Origin: Marinifilaceae bacterium
GTDB lineage: Bacteria > Bacteroidota > Bacteroidia > Bacteroidales > Marinifilaceae
Assembly (NCBI GenBank): GCA_017936285.1
Contig: JAGBFU010000018.1
Coordinates: 1 to 64,000 of the forward strand
Direction: 5' to 3'
DNA length: 64,000 nt
Of this stretch, positions 8,938 to 18,686 are shown piece by piece. Under the pieces are notes generated by a model. The model had not been told where the DNA came from and searched no databases. It saw only the letters and a program-made list of their open reading frames with translations. Position numbers and translations under genes: made by a program. Position 1 is the first letter of the stretch. The number at the start of each line of letters is the position of its first letter.

Positions 8938-10803
8938 TTATCGAAGCTCATCCTCTTCTATATACAGATTGTTTATAATAAAATCCTGACGCTCAGGGGT
9001 ATTTTTACCCATATAATACTCCAATATATCGTCATACGCCTCTCCCTTGCTCAGACGTACAGGTTCTAAACGAATATCCTTACCTATAAAACCGCGGAAC
9101 TCATCAGGATTAATCTCACCCAATCCCTTAAATCGTGTTATTTCCGGGCGAGGTCCCAAAGCTTTAATCGCCTCTTCACGTTCATTGTCAGAATAACAAT
9201 ACCTTGTAACTTTCTTATTCCTGACTCGGAAGAGCGGCGTTTGCAATATATATACATGTCCGGTTCTTATCAGATCAGGGAAAAATTGCAAAAAGAAGGT
9301 AAGAAGTAATAATCTGATATGCATTCCGTCAACATCGGCATCCGTAGCAATAATAACCTTATTGTAACGTAATCCCTCAAGTCCGTCCTCAATATTCAAT
9401 GCAGCCTGAAGCATATTAAACTCCTCATTCTCATAGACAACCTTCTTGGTTTGCCCATAGGAGTTATAAGGCTTACCACGCAAACTGAATACTGCCTGGG
9501 TATTTACATCACGCGACTTGGTTATAGAGCCACTTGCAGAGTTACCCTCTGTAATAAAAATCGAAGACTCATTCGCCAACTCATTCTTAGTATTATAATG
9601 GACCCTGCAGTCACGCAACTTCTTATTTACAAAACTAACCTGTTTTGCCCTTTCACGAGCCAGTTTCTGCACTCCACTCATCGCTTTGCGCTCACGCTCG
9701 GTATCCTGAATCTTTTTCAGCAAGACCTCTGCAACCTCGGGATTTCTATGAAGATAATTATCCAACTCTCTGGCCACAAAATCCATAATAAAATTGCGCA
9801 CAGTTGGAGTGGTTGTTGTCTCCTGCTCCTCAGGCTTTACCGGAGCCATATACTTAGATCCCAATTTTGTCTTAGTCTGTGACTCAAACACCGGCTCCTG
9901 CACTCGAATACTTATTGCACCTATCACCGAAGTTCTGATATCCGACATATCAAAATCCTTCTTATAGAACTCCTTGATAGTCTTAGCTATTGCCTCACGA
10001 AATGCTGTTTGATGAGTTCCACCAAGTGTTGTATGCTGACCATTCACAAAAGAGTAATAGGTCTCGCCATAATGTTTTCCATGAGTCAACGCCAACTCTA
10101 TATCATGCCCCTTTAAATAGATAATCGGATACAATCCCTCTTCATCCATCGTCTCTGAAAGCAAATCGTACAATCCATGGCGCGAGACAAACTTTTGACC
10201 ATTGAAATTCATTGTCAAGCCCGAATTCAGATAAGCATAGTTGCGCATCATTGTTTCAAGATACTCGACCATAAAACGATACTTCAAAAAAATCTCCTTA
10301 TCTGCAACAAATGTTACACGAGTCCCGTTAGGCTCAGTTGTTTGCTCTATCTCACGCTCCTCAACCAAAACTCCACGACAAAAACGGGCATACTTCGTCT
10401 CTCCGTCACGGAACGATTGTATTTCAAAACTCTCACTGAGCGCATTTACAGCCTTGATACCTACTCCATTCAAACCAACCGATTTCTGGAATACCGATGA
10501 GTCATACTTTCCTCCCGTATTCATTTTAGATGAGACATCCACCACCTTACCCAAAGGAATTCCACGACCAAAATCACGCACTGTAACCATACGCTCTTCA
10601 ACAGAGACACGAATCTCTTTACCGGCTCCCATTGCATACTCATCTATTGAATTATCGACAACCTCCTTCACCAAAATATAGATTCCGTCGTCAGGGGCTG
10701 AGCCATCGCCCAATTTACCTATATACATTCCGGGGCGGATACGTATATGTTCCGCCCACTCCAAAGTTCGTATTGAATCCTCTGTATAGTTATTTTGCTC
10801 CAT
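8938..10803 (-). CDS. parE: DNA topoisomerase IV subunit B
   Basis: The ATPase subunit of topoisomerase IV. An in-frame TTG at 10857 gives 639 residues, but the ATG at 10803 gives 621 residues and starts a normal ParE N-terminus, so I use it. Visible are the GHKL ATPase motifs ([19 protein letters not shown]), the transducer region, and the TOPRIM domain with the DADVDG metal motif. The usual EGDSA signature reads EGNSA; its catalytic Glu is intact. The C-terminus ([15 protein letters not shown]) is complete. The pseudogene upstream ends 54 bases before the ATG, so parE may be transcribed through it. Confidence 0.94.
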   Translation of the reverse strand: MEQNNYTEDSIRTLEWAEHIRIRPGMYIGKLGDGSAPDDGIYILVKEVVDNSIDEYAMGAGKEIRVSVEERMVTVRDFGRGIPLGKVVDVSSKMNTGGKYDSSVFQKSVGLNGVGIKAVNALSESFEIQSFRDGETKYARFCRGVLVEEREIEQTTEPNGTRVTFVADKEIFLKYRFMVEYLETMMRNYAYLNSGLTMNFNGQKFVSRHGLYDLLSETMDEEGLYPIIYLKGHDIELALTHGKHYGETYYSFVNGQHTTLGGTHQTAFREAIAKTIKEFYKKDFDMSDIRTSVIGAISIRVQEPVFESQTKTKLGSKYMAPVKPEEQETTTTPTVRNFIMDFVARELDNYLHRNPEVAEVLLKKIQDTERERKAMSGVQKLARERAKQVSFVNKKLRDCRVHYNTKNELANESSIFITEGNSASGSITKSRDVNTQAVFSLRGKPYNSYGQTKKVVYENEEFNMLQAALNIEDGLEGLRYNKVIIATDADVDGMHIRLLLLTFFLQFFPDLIRTGHVYILQTPLFRVRNKKVTRYCYSDNEREEAIKALGPRPEITRFKGLGEINPDEFRGFIGKDIRLEPVRLSKGEAYDDILEYYMGKNTPERQDFIINNLYIEEDELR

Positions 10804-10857
10804 AGAAATACGATTATTGGGGTAAAGGTAATAAATTTTTCCTTTTTTCTCGTCCAA

Positions 10858-11578
10858 TTATCGTATTATCTTAGAAAAATGAATCGGAGTCCCGTCAGAA
10901 GTATATCCCTCTACTACTATTGTATATGAATCCCCACCTGCTGCTCTTGGGAAAACAACATTAAAAATTTCATCCTCCCCAAATCGAACTCTCGGATTCC
11001 AATATCGTGTAGCCATTTCATCAACCAAAACGCGTCTCTCTTCCGGCACCGCTTCATACTCCGGTTGATAAAACTCCACAAACTCACTCAATTGAGGAGC
11101 CAAAGGAACTATTATTTTTTTATATACACCCCACAGAATGCCCATAATCCAAATGATATGACATCGTCTTTGCAGCTTCATCACCAAACATATATGCAGT
11201 ATCTCCAAAACATTTCTCCTTATTTAGCGCTGCTACAATATTTACATCATCCAAATCAACTCTATATGTTCTCAAAACAATTTGTTTTACATTAATCAAT
11301 CTCTTTGCCGGAATCAAAGTATCATAACAGCCAGAACAAGAAATAAAAAAATCATTACTTAATTCTCTATATGATACATCAAATTTAAACATCCCATTTG
11401 CACTTGTCGACATACCCATTCTTGTATTATTGAGAGCGACATACACATTAGGCAAAGGCTTACCCCGGACATCATCAACCACCTGACATGATATAACAAA
11501 ACTCTCCTGCCCCAATCCGACAAAAAACGCAAACAGGAACAAGAGAGTTAAAAGAATATATCTACATAAATAACTCAT
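10858..11578 (-). pseudogene. Frameshifted small MG2-family relative (regulatory-like domain plus YWNP end)
   Basis: The ATG at 11578 opens a signal peptide and a carboxypeptidase-regulatory-like beta domain (CQVVDDVRGKPLPNVYVAL). This frame stops at 11120. The next frame continues without a gap in family features: VPLAPQ, EFYQPEY, ATRYWNPRV and FPRAAGG, which match the C-termini of the proteins at 1-2677 and 15835-18609. Removing one G from the four-G run (minus strand, 11129-11132) joins the frames cleanly into about 239 residues. So this is a miniature family member lacking the MG2 core and broken by one extra base, either by mutation or by a sequence error. Confidence 0.75.
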
Positions 11579-11601
11579 CGCTATTATTTTAGTATCCGAT
11601 T

Positions 11602-11633
11602 GCAAGATACAAATAAATTTCAATAATAGCAAT
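11602..11633 (-). promoter_or_regulatory. Possible promoter of the frameshifted gene
   Basis: On the minus strand ATTG, 20 bases, then TATCTTGC (11609-11602). The spacing is right and the -7 box is one T short of consensus, the same variant seen upstream of ssb and of the truncated gene at 1-2677. The leader would be about 20 bases. Confidence 0.35.
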
Positions 11634-11685
11634 CTTTACTTAGAAAAAAAACTAAAAAACAGCAATTTCAAACAAATAGAAAATA

Positions 11686-12423
11686 TCAATGATCAAAACT
11701 ATTAGGAGCGCCGATATAGCGAATCTCCTTAAAACCATAAGAATGAATCGAACCATCAAGATGAACAAGTTGCAAACGTCCAAAATCATCAATACCATGA
11801 ACAGACGCCCGAAACTCTCCAGTCCCATCCCTCCATTCATACACACCTTCTCCGCGATAAAGATGCAAAATAAATTCAGAACGAAGCAAATTAAAATCCT
11901 TCACACAATCCAAACGCCTATCTATTGCTTTGACCAATTTACGCAACTCCAAACGGACATCATATTGCACTCCCGTCAATTGAATTAATGAGACCGGATT
12001 GGGAGCATCAGAAAAAAAACGCTCTTGATTAACATTCAAACCAATTCCGCACAAAGAACGCGACAAAGTCGCTCCGGATAAAGAGTGCTCTATTAGAATT
12101 CCCGCTATTTTTCTGTCTCCTACATATATATCATTAGGCCACTTCACTTTACAATCAGGAACATACTGCGACACATAATCAAAACATCCTAAAGCAACAG
12201 CCATCGATATTGCAAATTGCCGCTCAACAGCAACCCCCAAATCACCAAGCACCATTGTCATGGCAATGTTTTTTCCGGGCTCACACTCCCATTTATTTGT
12301 ACCGCAACCTCGCCCGGCACTCTGATGTAACGTAAAGAGGACACTACCGGAAACAAAATCGCCCGAAGCTGCAACACTATTTGTTGATGCAGCCTCGGGC
12401 AACTCTATATAATTAAAAATCAT
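11686..12423 (-). CDS. birA: Biotin--[acetyl-CoA-carboxylase] ligase
   Basis: It attaches biotin through biotinyl-AMP to the biotin carrier domain of carboxylases. The 245 residues are the class I form: the N-terminal DNA-binding domain of E. coli BirA is absent, so it should not act as a repressor. Motifs seen are the biotin/ATP loop QSAGRGCGTNKW, KWPNDIYV and KIAGILIE, then a small C-terminal domain. The start ATG overlaps the stop of the DJ-1 gene in an ATGA arrangement, so the two are translationally coupled. Confidence 0.92.
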   Translation of the reverse strand: MIFNYIELPEAASTNSVAASGDFVSGSVLFTLHQSAGRGCGTNKWECEPGKNIAMTMVLGDLGVAVERQFAISMAVALGCFDYVSQYVPDCKVKWPNDIYVGDRKIAGILIEHSLSGATLSRSLCGIGLNVNQERFFSDAPNPVSLIQLTGVQYDVRLELRKLVKAIDRRLDCVKDFNLLRSEFILHLYRGEGVYEWRDGTGEFRASVHGIDDFGRLQLVHLDGSIHSYGFKEIRYIGAPNSFDH

Positions 12424-12968
12424 ATCAACATCCCCTCTGCAACCTGCTCGGCATGTTCAGGCGAAGCAATCTGCGCCAAAAGAGTCAAAGCAAAGTCAAC
12501 TGCAAAACCGGGTCCCTGAGCAGTTGTTATACGACCATCAATTACCACTCCCTCATCAACCATATCGCCATTAACAGCCATAGATTCAAATCCGGGATAG
12601 CAAGTCATCTGCATCTTCTCTTCACATTGCAACTTACTCAAAACAAGTGCGGGAGCTGCGCAAATTGCACCGATACGTTTACCATCATCAAAATGGCGTT
12701 GCATAATCTGCATCAAAGCCTCACACTCTGCCAAATTCTTAGCTCCCGGCATTCCCCCGGGGAATACCAACAACAAAGCATCAGTTGCATCAATATCATT
12801 TAATAGTGCATCAGCCTGAATTGTTACACCATGAGAACTGGTAACACTCAAAGTATCACTAATTGATACCATCACAATCTCCTGTTCCGCTCTACGGAAA
12901 ACATCCACAACCGAAAGGGCCTCCAAATCCTCGAAACCATCGGCCATAAAGATATATGTTCTACTCAT
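12420..12968 (-). CDS. DJ-1/PfpI family protein
   Basis: A 182-residue DJ-1/ThiJ/PfpI protein of the YajL type. The nucleophile-elbow cysteine is in GAICAAP, and the partner glutamate is in DGFEDLE near the N-terminus. Members act as glyoxalases, deglycases or chaperones; which applies here cannot be read from sequence. It overlaps birA by 4 bases and lies 27 bases downstream of lepB, in the dapB-lepB-birA run. Confidence 0.88.
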   Translation of the reverse strand: MSRTYIFMADGFEDLEALSVVDVFRRAEQEIVMVSISDTLSVTSSHGVTIQADALLNDIDATDALLLVFPGGMPGAKNLAECEALMQIMQRHFDDGKRIGAICAAPALVLSKLQCEEKMQMTCYPGFESMAVNGDMVDEGVVIDGRITTAQGPGFAVDFALTLLAQIASPEHAEQVAEGMLI

Positions 12969-12995
12969 AATATATGGGTATTAAGGTATTAATAA

Positions 12996-14354
12996 TTACA
13001 ACTTATCTGCTCCTTTAAATAATCTATTCCAACGAACAGCCTTAAGGAAAGAATTATCCTTATCAAGCGAGAACCAAACTATCCACGCCTTTCCAACAAC
13101 GTGATCCTCAGGCACAAATCCCCAAAAACGAGAATCTGCCGAACCATGGCGATTATCTCCCATCATCCAATAGTAATCCATTTTGAACGTATAGGAATCC
13201 GCAGGTTGCCCATTGATATAAATAACATCACCCTTTATTGACAATTCATTTCCCTCATAGACATCAATAATTCTTTCATACAGCACAACATTCTGTGTTG
13301 TAAGTTTCACTGTTTCACCCTTTTTGGGAATATACAGAGGACCGAAATTATCTGTTGACCATGGATATTTTGTTACATCAAATGGAAATACCTCGGGCGA
13401 GGGTTCATTCAAAACCACTCTCTCAACACTCAGAACATTGGTAAATCCCTTCAATTTCTCAACCATCTCCCCTGTTAATGGCAAATTATAAAGATTTGCA
13501 GAATTTCCTGCCATATCATCGTACGAAATCCCCATCTCCTTTAAACGCATTTTGTTTAACGGAGTTCCATTAGTCTTCACTATGTAGTTATACTGCATAT
13601 TTTCGGGATTCTCGGCCACCTGACCATTAACATACAATACTCCACCAACATAACTCAATGTATCACCAGGTAAACCTACACATCGTTTAATGTAATGTTC
13701 ACGCTTATCTATAGGTCTGGAGATTACCTCGGCACGTTCATGAATCATATTACGAGCCTCATTCAATGAAATATCATAGTAATCAGCCAAGCCTCGCATT
13801 TGCGCATAGTAATCGGGATTCTCGGCTCCCACGATGACTGTATCTCCTGTCGGGAAATTAAATACCACTATATCATTCCGTTCAACATCGCCAAGGCCTG
13901 CAATCCTTTTATAAGGCCACTTGATTAACTCGGAATATGATTTCGCTGATTTTGTAAAGGGCATTGTATTATGAACAAAGGGCATTGCAATAGGGGTATT
14001 GGGAATCTTTGGCCCATACGCCACCTTACTCACAAACAGATAATCACCCACCATCATCGACTTCTCCATTGATGAGGTTGGAATTGTGTATGCCTCAAAG
14101 AGAAAGATTCTGATAATAGTTGTAACAATAACCGCAAATATCACAGCATCAATCCATTCAACAGTCTTTGACTGTCTATAAACCCCACGTTTTTTCCAAA
14201 AAGTCCAGTTAACCTTTTTGGTAATATACCAATCAAAAATTACAGGCAACAAAATCAGCATCAACCAACTCTGAGCCCAAAGAGCCCAAAGCAGGTACAA
14301 CAAGGTCACTATCGAGAACTTAATCCACGCTTTAGGCTTAACACGTTTCAGCAT
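12996..14354 (-). CDS. lepB: Signal peptidase I
   Basis: It cleaves signal peptides of exported proteins at the outer face of the inner membrane. Residues 10-45 contain two hydrophobic segments, and another spans about 68-86. The catalytic Ser95 is in PTSSMEKSM, and the general-base Lys223 is in YIKRCVGLPGD. The C-terminal box GDNRHGSADSR is intact. At 452 residues it is the long Bacteroidota form, with an insertion between the Ser and Lys boxes. It lies 12 bases after dapB. Confidence 0.95.
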   Translation of the reverse strand: MLKRVKPKAWIKFSIVTLLYLLWALWAQSWLMLILLPVIFDWYITKKVNWTFWKKRGVYRQSKTVEWIDAVIFAVIVTTIIRIFLFEAYTIPTSSMEKSMMVGDYLFVSKVAYGPKIPNTPIAMPFVHNTMPFTKSAKSYSELIKWPYKRIAGLGDVERNDIVVFNFPTGDTVIVGAENPDYYAQMRGLADYYDISLNEARNMIHERAEVISRPIDKREHYIKRCVGLPGDTLSYVGGVLYVNGQVAENPENMQYNYIVKTNGTPLNKMRLKEMGISYDDMAGNSANLYNLPLTGEMVEKLKGFTNVLSVERVVLNEPSPEVFPFDVTKYPWSTDNFGPLYIPKKGETVKLTTQNVVLYERIIDVYEGNELSIKGDVIYINGQPADSYTFKMDYYWMMGDNRHGSADSRFWGFVPEDHVVGKAWIVWFSLDKDNSFLKAVRWNRLFKGADKL

Positions 14355-14366
14355 AACTCTACTACA

Positions 14367-15089
14367 TTAAAATTTCAACAAATCCTCCATTGAATATACT
14401 CCGCATTTGCCTACCATAAATTTGGCAGCAGCAACAGCTCCTTTGGCAAATCCCTCGCGGGAATATGCAGAGTGCTCAATCGAGATCTCGTCAACGCCCG
14501 ACTTATATGTCACCTTATGAATACCGGGCACCTCTCCTATACGATGAGCAACAATTGGAAGTTCCTTTGACGATGCCTCATAGTCATCAACCAATTTCCA
14601 ACTCTCATAGCCATCATTATTCTCCAATATACCCTCTGCTATTGTTATGGCAGTACCACTGGGCGCATCCAATTTATGAATATGGTGAGTCTCCTCGAGT
14701 AATATTCCATATTCTTTGAATTGCGACATAACCTTGGCCAAATATCTGTTTAAGTGAAAGAATAGATTCACACCGATACTGTAATTTGAAGCATAGAAGA
14801 AAGCGCCCTTCTTCTCATTACAATATTGTATAACCTCGTTCCAACGCTCCAACCACCCCGTAGTTCCCGAAACTACCGGTACTCCGCAATCAAAACACCA
14901 CTTATAGTTATCCACAGCTACTTTGGGCATTGAGAACTCAATTGCAACATCTGCCCTCTTTAACTCCTCGTCTGTTACAATATCACGATTATCTATATCA
15001 ACTTTCAGAACAACTTCGTCCCCCTGCTCCTCTAAAATTTTGGCAATCAACTGCCCCATTTTACCGTATCCCAATAATGCTACTTTCAT
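14367..15089 (-). CDS. dapB: 4-hydroxy-tetrahydrodipicolinate reductase
   Basis: It catalyses the NAD(P)H-dependent reduction in the diaminopimelate/lysine pathway, needed for peptidoglycan. The Rossmann motif is GYGKMG at residues 7-12; GTTGW and the signature HHIHKLDAPSGTA contain the catalytic His and Lys. At 240 residues it is the shorter form common in Bacteroidota. It is the first gene of the long minus-strand run and has a TATCTTTG box 36 bases upstream. Confidence 0.95.
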   Translation of the reverse strand: MKVALLGYGKMGQLIAKILEEQGDEVVLKVDIDNRDIVTDEELKRADVAIEFSMPKVAVDNYKWCFDCGVPVVSGTTGWLERWNEVIQYCNEKKGAFFYASNYSIGVNLFFHLNRYLAKVMSQFKEYGILLEETHHIHKLDAPSGTAITIAEGILENNDGYESWKLVDDYEASSKELPIVAHRIGEVPGIHKVTYKSGVDEISIEHSAYSREGFAKGAVAAAKFMVGKCGVYSMEDLLKF

Positions 15090-15124
15090 ATCTCTTTATA
15101 CTGTCACTATTTGTACTTGAATCA

Positions 15125-15132
15125 CAAAGATA
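15125..15132 (-). promoter_or_regulatory. -7 box of the dapB promoter
   Basis: TATCTTTG on the minus strand, an exact match to the Bacteroidota -7 consensus. No exact TTTG is present at the right distance upstream. It probably drives dapB-lepB and perhaps the whole downstream run. Confidence 0.65.
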
Positions 15133-15159
15133 GATATAAATAAAAAAAATTCATAGATA

Positions 15160-15191
15160 TTTGCAGAATAAAGATAGGTTATTTAAATTTG
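15160..15191 (+). promoter_or_regulatory. Promoter for the lipoprotein and MG2-like pair
   Basis: TTTG (15160-15163), 20 bases, TAAATTTG (15184-15191): a full match to the Bacteroidota promoter. The transcript should start near 15198, about 47 bases before the ATG at 15245. It is divergent from the dapB promoter. Confidence 0.75.
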
Positions 15192-15244
15192 TTAGCACAA
15201 ATTAACACTAAGATACCACATCAAATCAACTAATAAAACACAAT

Positions 15245-15811
15245 ATGATTAAGCGATTCACATTACTCATGGTATTAATCGGGATGATAATATCATGCAC
15301 AAACGAGACCATTGAAAACGATTTACAATCGATGGAACTAGAAAAAGGAGCCAGCTCTCGAGCAATAAAGACTGGCTTAGTATATTATCACAACATGCCA
15401 TACTATATTGATGGTCCCTATACAAACACCAAAACAGTCACTCACCCATTACTAACTAGCACTGAATATCCTGGAAATTGTACATTAACATGTTCTATAA
15501 CGTATGATTACTACAGAACCTATGCGGGAGTAAGTGTTTCTGGCATATACATTGGTATTGCGGGCGGAGAAATCAGAAACGTAACAACTCGTTTCACAAA
15601 CAACACAAATGGGACTTTCTATCTACTATGGCAAAACCAAGGGACTCGGGCATTTTATACTTCGAGCGATATTGACCCAATTATGCAACCACAAAGAAAT
15701 ATATATATGCAATTTCTTGGTCAAATTGTGGGTCAGACCCAGTTCTTTGGACTTCCAGAAGACACCCCTAAGCCTATCAATTCAAGTGCTGTAATAAGCG
15801 TTATGCCATAA
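15245..15811 (+). CDS. Small lipoprotein of unknown function
   Basis: I do not recognise the family. The 188 residues start with a lipoprotein signal (LIGMIISC, Cys18), so the mature protein should be anchored in the envelope. The rest is rich in Thr, Tyr, Asn and Gly with alternating hydrophobic residues, suggesting an all-beta fold. Only 23 bases separate it from the MG2-like gene downstream and the promoter lies before this gene, so the two are probably expressed together and may work together. Confidence 0.7.
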   Translation: MIKRFTLLMVLIGMIISCTNETIENDLQSMELEKGASSRAIKTGLVYYHNMPYYIDGPYTNTKTVTHPLLTSTEYPGNCTLTCSITYDYYRTYAGVSVSGIYIGIAGGEIRNVTTRFTNNTNGTFYLLWQNQGTRAFYTSSDIDPIMQPQRNIYMQFLGQIVGQTQFFGLPEDTPKPINSSAVISVMP

Positions 15812-15834
15812 TACTGAAAATTTAACCTAAAACA

Positions 15835-18609
15835 ATGAAAGCAGGAGCATTACATATCATAATCATATTGATTTTGGTGATGTGTAGTGTGCCCTGCTCT
15901 TATGCTCAGAAGCGAAATAAAAGGGAGAAGGATAATGAACAAACCGAACAATTAGAGAGATGCAAACTCCCCCCAATAGTTACATTTGAAGATAAAGTAC
16001 AACTACTATTCGAACATTATAACAAAAACTCGCTCTCAGAAAAACTATATCTCCACACCGACAAAGAGAGCTGTATTGTGGGCGATACTATTTGGTTCGC
16101 CGGTTACCTGACTTCAGCCAAGACAAACATGCCGGCCGATATCAGCAGATTCATATACGTTGAACTAATCGACCGAACCGACTCAATATACCGTCAGGAG
16201 CAGATTCTATGCTCGGACAGCACATTCAGATTCGCCGGATATATGCCCATCGCTGAAGATTTACGACAGGGCGAATACTATTTGCGAGCATTTACCTATT
16301 GGCAACAAAACTATCCCGATAATTTTATATTTTCAAAACGCATTCGGATAGTCAATCCCTTTGACCATCGCATCAAAGCCAATATAAAAGTCGAAAGAGA
16401 ATCCGAAGAGAGACGCGTACTGAGCATAACCTTTCGAAACCATCTGGACGAGATATATCACCACGCAGAGTTCCAATACTGCATTCCATCGCCCAACGAA
16501 GAGCCTGAAATCACAACAATGAATACAGGCTACAATGGTCGTGCCAGAATACCTGTCAACAACCCACATGCAGATAAAATATGGATAAAATTCACATACA
16601 ACACAAATTGGGATTTTGAAGGATATGAAGATATTCCCGGAGCCACCCCATATTACACTATGCAGTTCTTTCCCGAGGGCGGAGATATGATTGGAAATAC
16701 CATTCAACGCATCGCCTTTACCGCACAGGGGAGCGATGGCAAAGGTGTTGCTGTTTCCGGAGATATATACGACAACAATAACCAACACATAACAACATTT
16801 AAGAGCAACACCTATGGCATTGGAAGCGTTTTATTCTCCAATGAGCAAAACAAAGTGTATTATGCCATTGCAAGGGATAGTCGTGGCACTGAGAGACGTT
16901 TCGAACTGCCTAAGCCCCAAAATGATAAATATGCACTACAACTGACATCAAACAAAGAGCAGGTTATATACGATATTCTTTGCAGTGATTCCTTAAAAAA
17001 TAGTATTCAGGGGATGTATGTTATTGTAATATCAAGAGGAGTTCCGTTACTTATTTTCAATGCAAAAGAGAAGATTTCACAAAAACTCAACTTTGCATCT
17101 GCCCCCGAGGGAGTTATCCAATTTGTATTGTGCGACTATGCCGGAAATATCCATAGCGAACGACTTTGGTATCATAAAGTTCCACACGCCACTACACTTA
17201 ATATAAGTTACGACAAAAAAGAGTTAAACAAATTTGAGCGGAACGATATTCCCATATCAATACGTTATAAAAACTACGACACCATACCTTTCTATGCATC
17301 GCTATCAGTTATAAATATCGGACAGGCTGATATAGATTATTTGGCAGGTGGCATCGAGGCATACCAACTGCTGACCAGCGACATTGGCAAAGATATAGAA
17401 AAACCGGGCTACTACTTGTCGCAAAACTCTCCACAACGCAATTATGAATTGGACAACCTGCTTTTAGTCCACGGCTGGAGCCGTTACGACACCGAGGCAA
17501 TCATGACCAACAACTGGATCCCGAACAAAAACGATTACTATGTTGAACGAGGACAATTTATCAGTGGCAGAGTCACCAACGTAATTGGCAAGAAGGGAGT
17601 TCGCTCCGATGTAGTCATTATGGGTAGTAATGGTTCATTCAGTAAAGTTGAAACTGATAAAGATGGCTACTTTATTGCCAACGACATCTATTTTGAGAAA
17701 GATACCCGTTTTGATGTTCAGGCAAGCAGTAAAGATGGGGCAACCAACATTGAATTACAGATAGACCGAGTGATATTCAAAGATTTGACTTATAAATTCC
17801 CCTATTATCACAGCCAACCAGACAAAGAGTTTTACAAGAGACATAGCAAAGATTACATCTATGGCATTGCCGGTGACAAAATCAAAACATTGGGAGATGT
17901 CAGGGTAACAAGCTATGTGCGTCTTACGGAAGAGCAACAGCTACTGGCAGAACTGGAGGAGCAGGCTCGCGAAAATTTCCACATGGGATTTACCAACATT
18001 AAAACATGGGGCAACCATGTTACCGCCATGGGTGTTGATGGAGCCATGCTGCCTGGAATAGAAGGAAACAATTTCAGTGCAGGGATATTCAATAACGGAC
18101 GACGTTTTGGAATAAAACACTCATACATAGATTATCGAAAATTGGTTGAGAGCTGGAAGAAAGAGTTGCTAGAAATGGAGGTAAATAGTCCTAAACAACA
18201 CTTCGATATTGAAAACGAAAATGCTTTTCTTCCTGTAGGAAGTTATGCACAAGTATTTAATCCATTTACCTCAATCCATAATATGGAGATATCTATTGTG
18301 CCTATGGTCGATAATACTGTAACTCCAACAAAGAGCATCATATGGAATAAACAGAGTTTCATTCCTATCGCTCCACAACAAAAAAGAGAGTTTTACAAAC
18401 CTGCATATAAAAACATATCCGATATGCAATATGAAAAGCTTGACGAAGTTATTACACGCTATTGGGATCCACTTATAGAGCTTCACAACGGCAATAGTTA
18501 CAACTTTACATTCCCGGCAGCAATAGGAGGTGAAAACAAAAAGTATGCAATTGTTATTGATGGAATATCATCGACCGGAGAGCCATTACACGAAATTGTG
18601 AATTTATAA
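15835..18609 (+). CDS. Large MG2-like surface protein
   Basis: A 924-residue exported protein with a signal peptide ending near Ala24 (CSYAQ). An MG2 macroglobulin-like segment starts near residue 65 (LYLHTDKES, GDTIWFAGYL) and is followed by NPFDH near 177, QFFPEGGDMIG near 280, LDNLLLVHGW near 540, a carboxypeptidase-regulatory-like beta domain near 575-640, and a C-terminal VITRYWDP and FPAAIGG segment. The same order is seen in the truncated gene at 1-2677. Relatives are frequent in Bacteroidota genomes; their function is unknown, although the domains suggest a secreted or surface binding role. It sits behind the lipoprotein gene at 15245. Confidence 0.82.
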   Translation: MKAGALHIIIILILVMCSVPCSYAQKRNKREKDNEQTEQLERCKLPPIVTFEDKVQLLFEHYNKNSLSEKLYLHTDKESCIVGDTIWFAGYLTSAKTNMPADISRFIYVELIDRTDSIYRQEQILCSDSTFRFAGYMPIAEDLRQGEYYLRAFTYWQQNYPDNFIFSKRIRIVNPFDHRIKANIKVERESEERRVLSITFRNHLDEIYHHAEFQYCIPSPNEEPEITTMNTGYNGRARIPVNNPHADKIWIKFTYNTNWDFEGYEDIPGATPYYTMQFFPEGGDMIGNTIQRIAFTAQGSDGKGVAVSGDIYDNNNQHITTFKSNTYGIGSVLFSNEQNKVYYAIARDSRGTERRFELPKPQNDKYALQLTSNKEQVIYDILCSDSLKNSIQGMYVIVISRGVPLLIFNAKEKISQKLNFASAPEGVIQFVLCDYAGNIHSERLWYHKVPHATTLNISYDKKELNKFERNDIPISIRYKNYDTIPFYASLSVINIGQADIDYLAGGIEAYQLLTSDIGKDIEKPGYYLSQNSPQRNYELDNLLLVHGWSRYDTEAIMTNNWIPNKNDYYVERGQFISGRVTNVIGKKGVRSDVVIMGSNGSFSKVETDKDGYFIANDIYFEKDTRFDVQASSKDGATNIELQIDRVIFKDLTYKFPYYHSQPDKEFYKRHSKDYIYGIAGDKIKTLGDVRVTSYVRLTEEQQLLAELEEQARENFHMGFTNIKTWGNHVTAMGVDGAMLPGIEGNNFSAGIFNNGRRFGIKHSYIDYRKLVESWKKELLEMEVNSPKQHFDIENENAFLPVGSYAQVFNPFTSIHNMEISIVPMVDNTVTPTKSIIWNKQSFIPIAPQQKREFYKPAYKNISDMQYEKLDEVITRYWDPLIELHNGNSYNFTFPAAIGGENKKYAIVIDGISSTGEPLHEIVNL

Positions 18610-18615
18610 AAGAAT

Positions 18616-18642
18616 AAAAAAGACCGGCTCAGAAAGCCGGTC
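18616..18642 (-). terminator. Terminator of the thrS-infC-rpmI-rplT operon
   Basis: An 8-bp GC-rich inverted repeat (GACCGGCT, loop 5, AGCCGGTC at 18622-18642). On the minus strand it is followed by six T. It lies between the convergent ends of the MG2-like gene and rplT, and the T-tract shows it serves rplT. Confidence 0.88.
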
Positions 18643-18686
18643 ATAAGTATAAAGGTCTCTGTAAGTTTTAATTCTAATTAATTCTC

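Noticed and set aside
10804-10857. Upstream TTG start for ParE
   Set aside because: The extra 18 residues are not ParE-like; the ATG at 10803 starts the normal domain.
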